From Nicoliella lavandulae (lineage in GTDB: Bacteria; Bacillota; Bacilli; Lactobacillales; Lactobacillaceae): DNA of 64,000 nt. Under the pieces are notes generated by a model, which worked only from the letters and a program-made list of their open reading frames with translations, made no database searches and was not told the origin of the DNA. The position numbers and the translations under genes were made by a program. The DNA lies in NCBI RefSeq assembly GCF_037546185.1, contig NZ_JAWMWH010000003.1:124001-188000 (forward strand), written 5' to 3'. This document shows, piece after piece, positions 42,336 to 50,353 of this stretch (positions are counted from its first letter, which is position 1; each line of letters opens with the position of its first letter).

Positions 42336-43106
42336 ATGAACCCAAAAATTAAAAGACTAATCAAGGTGGTAACAACTGCTTCAGCAATTGCCCTATTCGG
42401 TGAAGGGTTAATCAATGCATCCACTAATCCTGTCACTGTAAATGCTAAAAAGCACACGACTAAAAAGAAGCATAAGAAGAAACAGGTTAAGAAGAGTAAG
42501 TCAACTAAGAATTCCACCAGTGCAAATACATCTAATGATACCAATGTTGGCGCTAATGATGCGGAAAAACAATACCTTAAGGATCCACTAAATGCATCTA
42601 TTTCTGATTACAACGTTGCTATAGGTGCTTATATACAAGAATTTCAAGATATGGACACAAACACTCAAAAAACGTTTTTCTTACAAGAAGAACATTTTTC
42701 AACGATGGAAATTGACCGTTCAAAGAGTAACTTTAATTACCCACATTCATTTAATGGAATGGCTGATTCTGCTAGAAGTTTAAGTAATGCTATAAATCAA
42801 GCTGGAAGTAGTATTAATATTAATTCAATGGATGCCGAAGCGTGGGCTAATGATAGGGACTCGCTTTCATCCATAGTTGGCTATTTAAATGATCATGTTG
42901 TTCCTGACTTAAGTAAAAAACTTAGTGCCGGACAAGTTAAAATAATGAAGGATGCTTATCAAGAAAGACTAGAGGCAGTTAATAATTTAAATTCAATTTC
43001 TAGTAAAGATTCAAACCAAGATGATTATAAAAAAGTTATGGGCGATATAAGCGCTACTACAAAGTATCTACAAACGTTCGCTAATATAGTTGGTAGTATT
43101 AAATAG
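42336..43106 (+). CDS. Secreted helical protein with a Lys-rich N-terminal segment
   Basis: A 256-residue exported protein with a signal peptide (about 1-37). A very basic segment follows (KKHTTKKKHKKKQVKKSKSTK), which could bind wall polymers or membrane surfaces. A Ser/Thr/Asn linker and a C-terminal, all-helical domain (about 80-256) follow. That domain includes DYNVAIGAYIQEFQDMDTNTQ, VVPDLSKKLSAGQVKIMKDAY and a final predicted coiled coil. No catalytic signature was recognised. SD aaggaag precedes the ATG. Single-gene unit. Function unknown. Confidence 0.65.
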   Translation: MNPKIKRLIKVVTTASAIALFGEGLINASTNPVTVNAKKHTTKKKHKKKQVKKSKSTKNSTSANTSNDTNVGANDAEKQYLKDPLNASISDYNVAIGAYIQEFQDMDTNTQKTFFLQEEHFSTMEIDRSKSNFNYPHSFNGMADSARSLSNAINQAGSSININSMDAEAWANDRDSLSSIVGYLNDHVVPDLSKKLSAGQVKIMKDAYQERLEAVNNLNSISSKDSNQDDYKKVMGDISATTKYLQTFANIVGSIK

Positions 43107-43495
43107 TTATAATTTGGCTAAAATATTTGAACGCATGGATGACTAATAATAATGAAAAGAAGAAGCCCACTTTAAAAACATGATTTAATGAAGAAAAAGA
43201 AATAAATTATCATTAATCTTACTGTCGTCATGACACATTGCAAAATGACCAGTTAAATAAAGCTCCTAAGTCGGTGTAAAATCTAGCGTTGCTAGATGAG
43301 GCTGGTTTAGGAGCTTTTTATTATTTATTTTTCAACGTCATAAATTAGTAGGATCTTCATTGATAATATTGTCTGAAAATAACTAAGATTTACCTTATAT
43401 TTCATTTGTTAACTAATCTTATAGTTCAAAAATATTGAATCAGACTAAAGTGATACGGCTTAAAAATGTACTATTCTAATGAACCCTTGTATAGT
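43107..43495. other. 389-bp intergenic stretch with one structured element
   Basis: No ORF found. It contains the two-stem terminator-like element at 43259-43322. The rest is AT-rich without clear features. Confidence 0.6.
43259..43322 (+). terminator. Two-stem structured terminator or small RNA end
   Basis: An outer 11-bp stem AAAGCTCCTAA / TTAGGAGCTTT encloses an inner perfect stem ATCTAGC-GTT-GCTAGAT, then a T-run. It lies about 150 bp after the secreted-protein gene, so it may end a long 3' UTR or a separate RNA. Confidence 0.65.
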
Positions 43496-44230
43496 TTATT
43501 TTTTTAATTCATCTTCTATCCTATCAATCTTTTCATTTAGTTGCTTATTTTCATCCCGTAACTTTTTGATTTCTTCGATAACATCATCTATTGTTTTATT
43601 ATCTTCATCTTTTTCAAAATAAGAAGTAATTGCACTAGTTAAAATGCCAATTATTCCAATACCAGTAAACATTAAAATAACAGCTGCAACCTTACCAATT
43701 GGTGTTTGGGGTGAAATATCACCATATCCAACAGTAGTGGTAGTAGTGATGGACCACCATACAGCTTCTCCAAAACTTGTATTTTCAGCTAGTGAGTAAG
43801 TCATTGAAGAAATTAAAATTAATATAGTAGCAACAGATAAGACCCATATTAATCCATTGGTCTTTAGGAACTTCTTAGCATTCCGTCCAAATTTACCCAA
43901 AACACCAACAAAGCGTAGCATTCTCATTATTTTAAATAGTCTAATTAGTCTAGTAACTCTCGTAATTCTAAATATTGCAAAAAAACTATCAAATGGCAGA
44001 ATCGCAAGTAAATCAAAAATATTATGTCGAAAGAATTTCCATTTATCCTTTGCGATGATCAGTCTTGTAAAATAATCAATCGCAAATATAGCTAATGTAC
44101 TATTATCAATTATATTCCATGGATATGCTAAAAGGTTAATTTTTCCATTATAGTCCAGTATAAATATACCTACTGAAATTAGTGCTAATAGTGACATTAT
44201 TAATATGTATAGTTTATAAGCTATCTTCAT
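43496..44230 (-). CDS. Voltage-gated-type potassium channel subunit
   Basis: A 244-residue six-helix K+ channel. Residues 85-110 are the arginine-rich S4-like helix (FRITRVTRLIRLFKIMRMLR). The pore loop and filter are WWSITTTTTVGYGD at 158-171. S6 is VAAVILMFTGIGIIGILTSAI. A C-terminal coiled coil (IEEIKKLRDENKQLNEKIDRIE) probably holds the tetramer together. It would carry K+ across the cytoplasmic membrane and help set membrane potential or turgor. There is no RCK domain. Single-gene unit. Confidence 0.9.
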   Translation of the reverse strand: MKIAYKLYILIMSLLALISVGIFILDYNGKINLLAYPWNIIDNSTLAIFAIDYFTRLIIAKDKWKFFRHNIFDLLAILPFDSFFAIFRITRVTRLIRLFKIMRMLRFVGVLGKFGRNAKKFLKTNGLIWVLSVATILILISSMTYSLAENTSFGEAVWWSITTTTTVGYGDISPQTPIGKVAAVILMFTGIGIIGILTSAITSYFEKDEDNKTIDDVIEEIKKLRDENKQLNEKIDRIEDELKK

Positions 44231-44293
44231 CTTTTATCTCCAATTATTAATTATTAAATTCTAGGATTAATTAAAATATAATATAGTTGCTAG

Positions 44294-44365
44294 TAAATCG
44301 TTATTACATTGTAAATCGTTATTACATTGTAAATCGTTATTACATTGTAAATCGTTATTACATTG
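44294..44365. repeat. Four exact 18-bp tandem repeats
   Basis: Unit taaatcgttattacattg at 44294, 44312, 44330 and 44348, all identical, in the 333-bp gap between the diverging channel gene and namA. Repeat number could vary by slippage. The rest of the gap (44366-44563) holds only the presumed namA promoter. Confidence 0.95.
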
Positions 44366-44563
44366 TCTTATTTTGCTGAATTAACAGTTTAATATACGTA
44401 ATTATTATCTATTATTTTATTTCTTGTTGTTCATAAATACAATTATCTTTGAATAAATTGATCGTAAGTTCGCTGGTATGAACTACTTTGACATAATCTA
44501 AATGTTAGCTATCAACTTTTCACTTTGCTATACTTTAGTAAGTTAATGAAAGGACTGATATAA

Positions 44564-45598
44564 ATGAGTTTATTGCTATCACCAGTAAAGATTGCCAATC
44601 TAGAATTGAACAATCGGGTAGTGATGTCACCAATGTGTATGTACGAAGTTCAAAAGAAAGATGGGGTATTAGAACCATTTCATTTTGCACACTATGGTGC
44701 TAGAGCATTATCTAAGGTTGGGATGATAATTACTGAAGCAATGGCGGTTCAACCTAATGGTCGGATTACTGATAACGATTTAGGATTATGGAATGATGAA
44801 CAAGCTGATAAATTAAAAGAATTAGTTGCAAATCTACATTCATTTGGGACCAAAGTGGGGGTTCAGTTGAGTCATGCTGGCCGCAAAGCAGAGGATGCAG
44901 ATGTGTTATCTGCACCAAGTGCATTGCAATTTAGTTCTGATTATAAGCAACCTCAGGCGTTATCACTTGATGAAATTAATGATATTAAAAATGCATTTGT
45001 TAGTGCTGCCAAGCGTGCTGAACAAAGTGGCGTTGATATGATTGAAATTCATGGTGCCCATGGGTACTTGTTAGATCAGTTTTTATCTAACTTAACTAAT
45101 CAACGAACTGATGAATATGGAGGCTCGCTTCAAAATCGTTATCGGTTGGTTCATGAAATCATTACTGAAATTCGTAAACAATTTAAGGGCTCATTGTGGA
45201 TTCGATTATCCTTAACTGACTATGACGATTCAGGAGTACAAAATTCAATGGATGACTGGAAACAAGTTGCTAAGTGGTTGGAAAATGATGGCGTTGACTT
45301 GATTGATGCTTCTACCGGGGGTCTAATTAACAAAGCTCCTAATTTTCCAGTGCACGATGGATATCAAACACCATTTGCAACCGATTTAAAACAATCAATT
45401 AACATTCCTGTATCAACGGTTGGATTATTGGATAACCCTGGATTATGTGAATATATTTTGCAGAATCACCAAGCGGATTTAATTCTCGAAGGGCGTGCTA
45501 TGATTAGAAATACTAATTGGTTGAGTGATGCTGCTAGAGCACTGCATGATCATAACTTTAAGCCTTACAATGCTTCGTATGAACGTGGACAAAAATAA
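44564..45598 (+). CDS. namA: NADPH dehydrogenase of the old yellow enzyme family (NamA/YqjM)
   Basis: A 344-residue FMN-binding TIM barrel. The start VKIANLELNNRVVMSPMCMYEV contains the YqjM-type Cys and Tyr. VQLSHAGRKAED and EIHGAHGYLLDQFLSNLTNQRTDEYGGSLQNR carry the His pair for substrate carbonyl binding and the catalytic Tyr region. WIRLSLTDYDD and LILEGRAMIRNTNW bind FMN. It reduces activated C=C bonds of enals, enones and nitro compounds, so it probably detoxifies electrophiles. SD aaagga fixes the ATG. Confidence 0.92.
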   Translation: MSLLLSPVKIANLELNNRVVMSPMCMYEVQKKDGVLEPFHFAHYGARALSKVGMIITEAMAVQPNGRITDNDLGLWNDEQADKLKELVANLHSFGTKVGVQLSHAGRKAEDADVLSAPSALQFSSDYKQPQALSLDEINDIKNAFVSAAKRAEQSGVDMIEIHGAHGYLLDQFLSNLTNQRTDEYGGSLQNRYRLVHEIITEIRKQFKGSLWIRLSLTDYDDSGVQNSMDDWKQVAKWLENDGVDLIDASTGGLINKAPNFPVHDGYQTPFATDLKQSINIPVSTVGLLDNPGLCEYILQNHQADLILEGRAMIRNTNWLSDAARALHDHNFKPYNASYERGQK

Positions 45599-45730
45599 TT
45601 TAAATTAAAGTTATCTAATTTATTATCATACCAAATCTAATTATTTTTTAATTATTATGTTGACATTTTCTAATATGTATATTATTGTTATTATCAATAA
45701 ATCACATTTAAAAGCAATGAAGTAGAAAGA

Positions 45731-45997
45731 GTAGATTAAAGAATAATTATAAAGAGAGGTTCCAAATTGGTGAAAGGGACTAATTATAATTTAATTCGAA
45801 AATCATCTACGAGCTGTCGGGCAAAACTCTTAATTAGTCTAGGCTGGGAATTCCCATTACAGAATCTGCAAATCAATAGGTTTGTTTGAGAGGTTTTGTC
45901 TTTGTATCATGAATATATTGACAGGATAATAAAAGGTGGTACCGCGCAAGAAGCGTCCTTTATTTCAATTTATAGTTGAAATAAGGGGCGCTTTTTT
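45731..45997 (+). promoter_or_regulatory. T-box riboswitch upstream of gshA
   Basis: The T-box core AAGGTGGTACCGCG is at 45933-45946. A terminator follows at 45952-45997 (AAGCG..., long stem, T6), and GshA starts 45 bp later. Stem I can be traced: base GTAGA (45731-45735) with TCTAC (45806-45810), middle stem GAATAATTATAA with TTATAATTTAATTC, and distal GGTTCC with GGGACT around the AATTGGTGAAA loop. The best-placed specifier triplet is ATC at 45802-45804. That would read isoleucine and not the expected cysteine or glutamate, so it is uncertain. Confidence 0.88.
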
Positions 45998-46041
45998 GTT
46001 TGCAAGTGTGGTTTATCAATCTTCACTTAGGAGGAACGATT

Positions 46042-47400
46042 ATGTTCAATCAAATTGGTAAACTAATTATTAATCATGCACTAGTTGCGCAATTAGCTGA
46101 TTTAACTAGTGGAACTGAAGTTGAAAGATTTAGAATTGATGAAAATGGTCATATTAGTCACCATCCCTATCCAACCGGGATTGGTGATCAATCTGTAAAC
46201 CCATGGATCACCAATGATTATCTACAAACAATGCCGGAAGTGATCTCACCGCCAGCTAATAACTACTTGGATACGATTCATTATGCTCACACATTAACAG
46301 AAGTGTTAAGACAACACTTAGCAAAGGGAGAATTATTATGGCCGCTGTCGATGCCACCAGTGTTACCGGTTTTAAAAGACAAGTCGCTCCTAGCCAAAAC
46401 TAATAATCCAGTTAAGCGGGAGTACTTAAAATACTTAGTGGATAAATATGGCATTAGTCACGGCACGCCATGTGGTACGCATATCAACATTAGTGTTAAT
46501 AACAAACTAGTTGATCAATTAGCATCACTATTACCGGTGCCATTAAATAATACTGCAAACTTGCGGAACCACATTTATGAACTATCTGCCAGTGGATTCA
46601 TGAAGTATCGGTGGTTATTGACCTACTTATTTGGGGCTAGTCCAGTAGTTGAGGATAATTATTTTGAGCATAGTGATGACGATCGACCTAATTATCCCAT
46701 CAGAAGTTTTCGGCAAAGCACATATGGGTTTATCAGATCATTCCCAGTGGATTATTCGAATGTTAAGCACTATTTAGATCGAATTAAATTAGGATTATCA
46801 GATGGAGAATTGGCCAATGAAGCAGAATTCCATGGACCAATTCGTTTCAAAGGTGATGACATTGAAACAAATGGGGTTCGGTACTTAGAGTTAAGAATGT
46901 TAGATTTAGATCCGTTTTCTGAAACCGGCATTAAATTATCAACGTTAATGATGGTGCAATTAATGATGCTATACTTTGTAACAACTGAATCCACTGACGA
47001 TCTCAATGGAATCGATACAACGGTTAAGTCTGATGATATGAATAACTTAGTGGCTTGCGAACGTCCAGATAATCACTGTGAGTATGAAGAACAAGCATTT
47101 GAATTTTTATCTAAGTTAGCAGACTTTGTTGATATGCTCGATTTAGGCCCCGAATATTCAGAATTAGTAGAACGATTTAATAATCAAATTAGTCGTCCGG
47201 AATTAACGACTGGAGGTAGACTATTAAAATATGTAGAGGATGGGAAGCTGTTAAACTTTGGGGTAAAACAAGCTCAGAAATTTCAACGGGCTAATCAGTT
47301 GTCCGATTATCATTATGATGTTTTTGAAAATAATGATGGGAACTTATCAGTTGCTGAATTGAAACAACATCTATTTAAAGGAACTTGGCAACCAAGATAA
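46042..47400 (+). CDS. gshA: Glutamate-cysteine ligase
   Basis: A 452-residue ATP-dependent ligase that joins glutamate and cysteine to gamma-glutamylcysteine. It resembles the GshA half of Gram-positive GshAB: SGTEVERFRIDENGHISHHPYP, LLWPLSMPPVLP, SHGTPCGTHINISVNN and VRYLELRMLDLDPFSETGI. No glutathione-synthetase ATP-grasp domain follows, so it may make only gamma-Glu-Cys unless another gene supplies GshB. ATG 46042 follows TTAGGAGGAA. It is the first gene of a T-box-controlled cluster with a Rossmann protein and a DsbA-like protein. Confidence 0.9.
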   Translation: MFNQIGKLIINHALVAQLADLTSGTEVERFRIDENGHISHHPYPTGIGDQSVNPWITNDYLQTMPEVISPPANNYLDTIHYAHTLTEVLRQHLAKGELLWPLSMPPVLPVLKDKSLLAKTNNPVKREYLKYLVDKYGISHGTPCGTHINISVNNKLVDQLASLLPVPLNNTANLRNHIYELSASGFMKYRWLLTYLFGASPVVEDNYFEHSDDDRPNYPIRSFRQSTYGFIRSFPVDYSNVKHYLDRIKLGLSDGELANEAEFHGPIRFKGDDIETNGVRYLELRMLDLDPFSETGIKLSTLMMVQLMMLYFVTTESTDDLNGIDTTVKSDDMNNLVACERPDNHCEYEEQAFEFLSKLADFVDMLDLGPEYSELVERFNNQISRPELTTGGRLLKYVEDGKLLNFGVKQAQKFQRANQLSDYHYDVFENNDGNLSVAELKQHLFKGTWQPR

Positions 47401-47483
47401 TACATCGTCTAAAACATTTTATTTGCCTTAAGCGTTCAAATCGTTAAAATATTAGTTACATTGATTGAACGGAGGAATTTAAA

Positions 47484-48131
47484 ATGAAAATTGCAGTAAT
47501 GGGCGCCACCACTTTAACAGGGAATGCAATTATGCGGCAAGGAACAATGACTGGTAATCAAATGACCGCAATTGATGAAGATGCTGATCGTGCTTATCAA
47601 TTATTTGGGCAAACAACGCCATTAATTGCTGGAGATCCAATGGAATTAATTAAGGATCAACTAGCTGACTTTGATGTAATTGTTGATGCTTACTTACCAA
47701 CCCCTGAAAAGGCTTATCGTCAAGTCGATTTAGCAACCAAGTTAATTGCAATGTTTCGCGAAACGCATGCTCCTAAATTGATCTTTATGCTAGGGGCTAA
47801 TAGTTTATTAACTGGCCATCGGTATGAACATTTATTATTACAAGATTTACGCCATGTTCCATTGATGAAACCATATTTGCCGTTATTTGAAGAACAGTTA
47901 AATGAATACCTGTTTTTACGCGACATTAAGAACGTTAACTGGCTAGGAATTTCACCAGCTGTTGATGTATATGAAGGCCCAGTGACGCCATATCAATTAG
48001 GTGATAATCACGTGTTACGTAATAGTGAAGGAAAAGCGCAGATTTCTTATTCAACGCTTGCAAAAGCGGTAATTGATGAAATTGAAAAGCCGGCCCACCA
48101 TACTGCTAGATTTACGGTTGCAGAAGAGTAG
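47484..48131 (+). CDS. NAD(P)-binding Rossmann-fold protein
   Basis: A 215-residue atypical short-chain/NAD(P)-binding protein of the YwnB/HSCARG-like type: MKIAVMGATTLTGNAIMRQG is the nucleotide loop. DFDVIVDAYLPTPEKAYRQ and LIFMLGANSLL follow, and the C-terminal WLGISPAVDVYEGPVTPYQLGDNHVL. It lacks a clear YxxxK catalytic pair. It lies 83 bp after gshA and 11 bp before the thioredoxin-fold gene with good SDs. It probably belongs to a redox or thiol operon, possibly as an NADPH-dependent reductase or redox sensor. Confidence 0.78.
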   Translation: MKIAVMGATTLTGNAIMRQGTMTGNQMTAIDEDADRAYQLFGQTTPLIAGDPMELIKDQLADFDVIVDAYLPTPEKAYRQVDLATKLIAMFRETHAPKLIFMLGANSLLTGHRYEHLLLQDLRHVPLMKPYLPLFEEQLNEYLFLRDIKNVNWLGISPAVDVYEGPVTPYQLGDNHVLRNSEGKAQISYSTLAKAVIDEIEKPAHHTARFTVAEE

Positions 48132-48142
48132 GGGAGAGTTAA

Positions 48143-48631
48143 ATGAAAGAGATTTCAATGGATAGTCATGATACTTTAAATTTAGGATCACCATCCGCAC
48201 CCCACCAACTAACGGTGGTAATGAATTTAAGCTGTCGTTATTGTAAAAAATGGTGGAGTCGCAATTTGGCAGACGTTGAACAAGCACTGCGTTCAGGGAA
48301 CCTAGGATTGCACATTAAGTTTTGGACTAAGGATAAATCAGCCTTGCGAATTGGCAACATTGCCCATCAATTTATTGATTTTAGCCAACCCGAAATTGCG
48401 TTTGGATTTGTTAAAGCATTGATTAATGCTCAAAATAATTTTAAACGGTGTAGTGTAGAACAAGTACCAGAATATTTAGAGGATAATTATGGGGTCACCC
48501 TCCATAACTCTAAGCAAGCAACTGAAGCGACCACGCTTGCGCTTCAAGAAGCTGGCGTTCGTGGAATTCCAACAATTGTATTAGATGGGACTTGGCATGA
48601 TAGCTTTCATTATCGACTACCAGCACTATAA
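48143..48631 (+). CDS. DsbA-like thioredoxin-fold protein
   Basis: A 162-residue protein with a thioredoxin fold: strand HQLTVVMNLSCRYCKKWW with the CxxC-like CRYC site near residue 34, a helical insertion (about 60-130), and the cis-proline loop VRGIPTIVLDG near 145. There is no signal peptide, so it acts in the cytosol. It may reduce or form disulfides, or handle low-molecular-weight thiols made by GshA upstream. It is the third gene of the T-box cluster and is followed by a terminator shared with the opposite strand. Confidence 0.8.
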   Translation: MKEISMDSHDTLNLGSPSAPHQLTVVMNLSCRYCKKWWSRNLADVEQALRSGNLGLHIKFWTKDKSALRIGNIAHQFIDFSQPEIAFGFVKALINAQNNFKRCSVEQVPEYLEDNYGVTLHNSKQATEATTLALQEAGVRGIPTIVLDGTWHDSFHYRLPAL

Positions 48632-48634
48632 AAA

Positions 48635-48677
48635 TAAAAAGCCCAAATGCTCGAGCTAGTTAAGCAGTTTGGACTAA
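48635..48677. terminator. Terminator between the thiol cluster and the orphan peptide gene
   Basis: AGCCCAAATGC / GCAGTTTGGACT hairpin (two mismatches) with an A-run on the left and a T-run on the minus strand. Confidence 0.7.
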
Positions 48678-48693
48678 CAATAAATTTAGTTTT

Positions 48694-48864
48694 CTAAGCC
48701 ATGTTGGTGTTTAAAAGGTATTCAACAAACAAGTTTTTGATGTTGTTACCTTCCATTGGTTCGATAGTTGAAACAGCTGATTTAAAATCATCGCGTTTCA
48801 GTGAATTTACATTACTTTCTGATGCTAAACTTTCTTTCGATACTACTTTAGAATTATTATTCAT
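48694..48864 (-). CDS. 56-residue orphan peptide
   Basis: A short complete ORF with SD AGAGAGGA, ATG at 48864, TAG at 48694-48696 and its own terminator, so it is a self-contained unit. The N-terminal 38 residues are polar (MNNNSKVVSKESLASESNVN, then SLKRDDFKSAVSTIEPMEG). The last 18 are a more hydrophobic helix, NNIKNLFVEYLLNTNMA. There is no signal peptide, double-glycine site or Cys/Ser/Thr-rich core in the tail. A leader-plus-core layout suggests a small regulator or peptide precursor, but no maturation gene is adjacent. Family not recognised. Confidence 0.55.
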   Translation of the reverse strand: MNNNSKVVSKESLASESNVNSLKRDDFKSAVSTIEPMEGNNIKNLFVEYLLNTNMA

Positions 48865-49123
48865 TGCTATCCTCTCTTAGAGCTAATTTATTTATTACAC
48901 CCATATTCTAAATAATTAAACTGTGAAATGATATAAAATTTTTGTAACAATTCGGTTATTTTTTAGTTAGAATTGAAAAAGAGTGGGACTTTTGATGCTT
49001 GTTTGATTTATTAAATTAATAAGATGATCAGCTGTAAATATTAAGAACCAAGGTTACTGATTTCGTAATCTTGGTTTTTGGTATACAATAAATACCAATC
49101 TAATAAATGAAAAGAGCATGTTA

Positions 49124-49645
49124 ATGAATTCAAAATTAAAATTGACTGGTCAATACCTTTTAAATCTGATAATTAACTTTCTAGCATGTTGGTTGATCGT
49201 ATACTTTCTGCGTACGAATTTACCAATTAGTATGACCAATGGTGATACTCCTGAGATCCCACCTACAAGAATTGCTGATTTAATCCTCGTCATTGTGTTA
49301 GCAGCATTTATTATTTTCTTCAGCTGGGTCTTCAATGCCAATGTACGTTCAACTATGAATGGATTGAAGAATAGATCATTAATATTGAAACTGTTGAATT
49401 GGATTGGTGTATTCTTGTCGATAATAGTTGCGACCGGAATCAGCATGGTTGTTAATGATGGTAGTTTCAGCGACTTAATGAGTAATTTATTATCAATTAA
49501 TCAATTATATACGTTGGCAATGGTGGTCATTAATCTAATGATGGCACTGTGGACTAACCATTTTAATTGGTATCGGTGGGGGATATATTATCAGTTATTA
49601 CTACTAATATTATTTTGGTTGGGACTGTGGATTTCACCAGCTTAG
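49124..49645 (+). CDS. Four-helix membrane protein of unknown function
   Basis: A 173-residue membrane protein with helices at about 8-28 (QYLLNLIINFLACWLIVYFL), 48-68 (DLILVIVLAAFIIFFSWVF), 85-108 (LNWIGVFLSIIVATGISMVV) and two short C-terminal ones including YYQLLLLILFWLGLWI. An outside loop carries PISMTNGDTPEIPPTR. ATG 49124 gives better spacing from AAAAGAG than ATG 49118. Family not recognised; it lies upstream of, and on the same strand as, tetR but has its own terminator. Confidence 0.65.
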   Translation: MNSKLKLTGQYLLNLIINFLACWLIVYFLRTNLPISMTNGDTPEIPPTRIADLILVIVLAAFIIFFSWVFNANVRSTMNGLKNRSLILKLLNWIGVFLSIIVATGISMVVNDGSFSDLMSNLLSINQLYTLAMVVINLMMALWTNHFNWYRWGIYYQLLLLILFWLGLWISPA

Positions 49646-49651
49646 TAATTT

Positions 49652-49688
49652 GATAAGCAAGCTGATTAAATAGCTTGCTTATCTTTTT
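49652..49688 (+). terminator. Intrinsic terminator
   Basis: GATAAGCAAGCT / AGCTTGCTTATC perfect 12-bp stem with a T-run. Confidence 0.88.
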
Positions 49689-49696
49689 ACTTGAAA

Positions 49697-49716
49697 ATAA
49701 CTAACTATTCAGTTAT
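49697..49716. promoter_or_regulatory. TetR operator, site at its own promoter
   Basis: ATAACTAACTATTCAGTTAT, an interrupted palindrome (ATAACT...AGTTAT), ends 10 bp before the tetR start. The same sequence with one mismatch precedes the SDR gene. Confidence 0.7.
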
Positions 49717-49726
49717 TATTATAAAC

Positions 49727-50287
49727 ATGCGAACAACTAATCCAGAAAAAATTAAAGCAATTAAGCAAGCAGTGATTAATTCTTGCAAGGACTATGGATT
49801 ATTAGATATGACTACCGCTAAAATTGCTAAAGCAGCAAACGTTAGTCCAGCCACGATTTATATTCATTATCAAGATAAAAAAGATTTATTGAGCCGATTG
49901 TATGAGGAGGTAAAGGCGCATTTACAAAGTGGGATGGACGAAGTCATTGACGATAATGCTACGATTGATGATCAGGTTCATGCAATTATTGAATTTAGTA
50001 TTAAGCAGTATCATAAATTTCCAGATGAATTTAACTTCATCCGAGTACTATGGAATAATCATGAATTATTAGATGAACATGCAATTCAATTTGAAAAGCG
50101 ATTAAATGGATCGTTACAACATTTATTTGACCGAATTGATTCGTCGCCAAATTATGTTAATGTTTCGCAGACGACACTAGATGTATTCTTTTCAGTTCCT
50201 ATTTTAGTTCTGAATCAAGATACTAAAGTAAACTCTGATGAAGTTCAACAAATTGTTAATATGGTAATAAATGCTATTAAAAAATAA
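49727..50287 (+). CDS. TetR/AcrR-family transcription regulator
   Basis: A 186-residue repressor. The N-terminal HTH is LLDMTTAKIAKAANVSPATIYIHYQDKKDLLSRLYEEVK (about 24-62). The C-terminal ligand domain is helical and divergent. The ATG at 49727 has no SD and follows the operator closely, so the mRNA may be leaderless or nearly so. It probably represses itself and the SDR gene at 50354, whose promoter has the same operator. Ligand unknown. Confidence 0.83.
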   Translation: MRTTNPEKIKAIKQAVINSCKDYGLLDMTTAKIAKAANVSPATIYIHYQDKKDLLSRLYEEVKAHLQSGMDEVIDDNATIDDQVHAIIEFSIKQYHKFPDEFNFIRVLWNNHELLDEHAIQFEKRLNGSLQHLFDRIDSSPNYVNVSQTTLDVFFSVPILVLNQDTKVNSDEVQQIVNMVINAIKK

Positions 50288-50314
50288 GAAATAGCATTTT
50301 ATTTTTAATTATAA

Positions 50315-50334
50315 ATAACTAACTATTCACTTAT
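50315..50334. promoter_or_regulatory. TetR operator, site at the SDR promoter
   Basis: ATAACTAACTATTCACTTAT matches the tetR-promoter site at 19 of 20 positions. Confidence 0.7.
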
Positions 50335-50353
50335 AAAAACAGGAGGAAAAATT

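Noticed and set aside
44294..44365. Possible CRISPR array
   Set aside because: The 18-bp units are directly adjacent with no spacers, and no cas gene is present.
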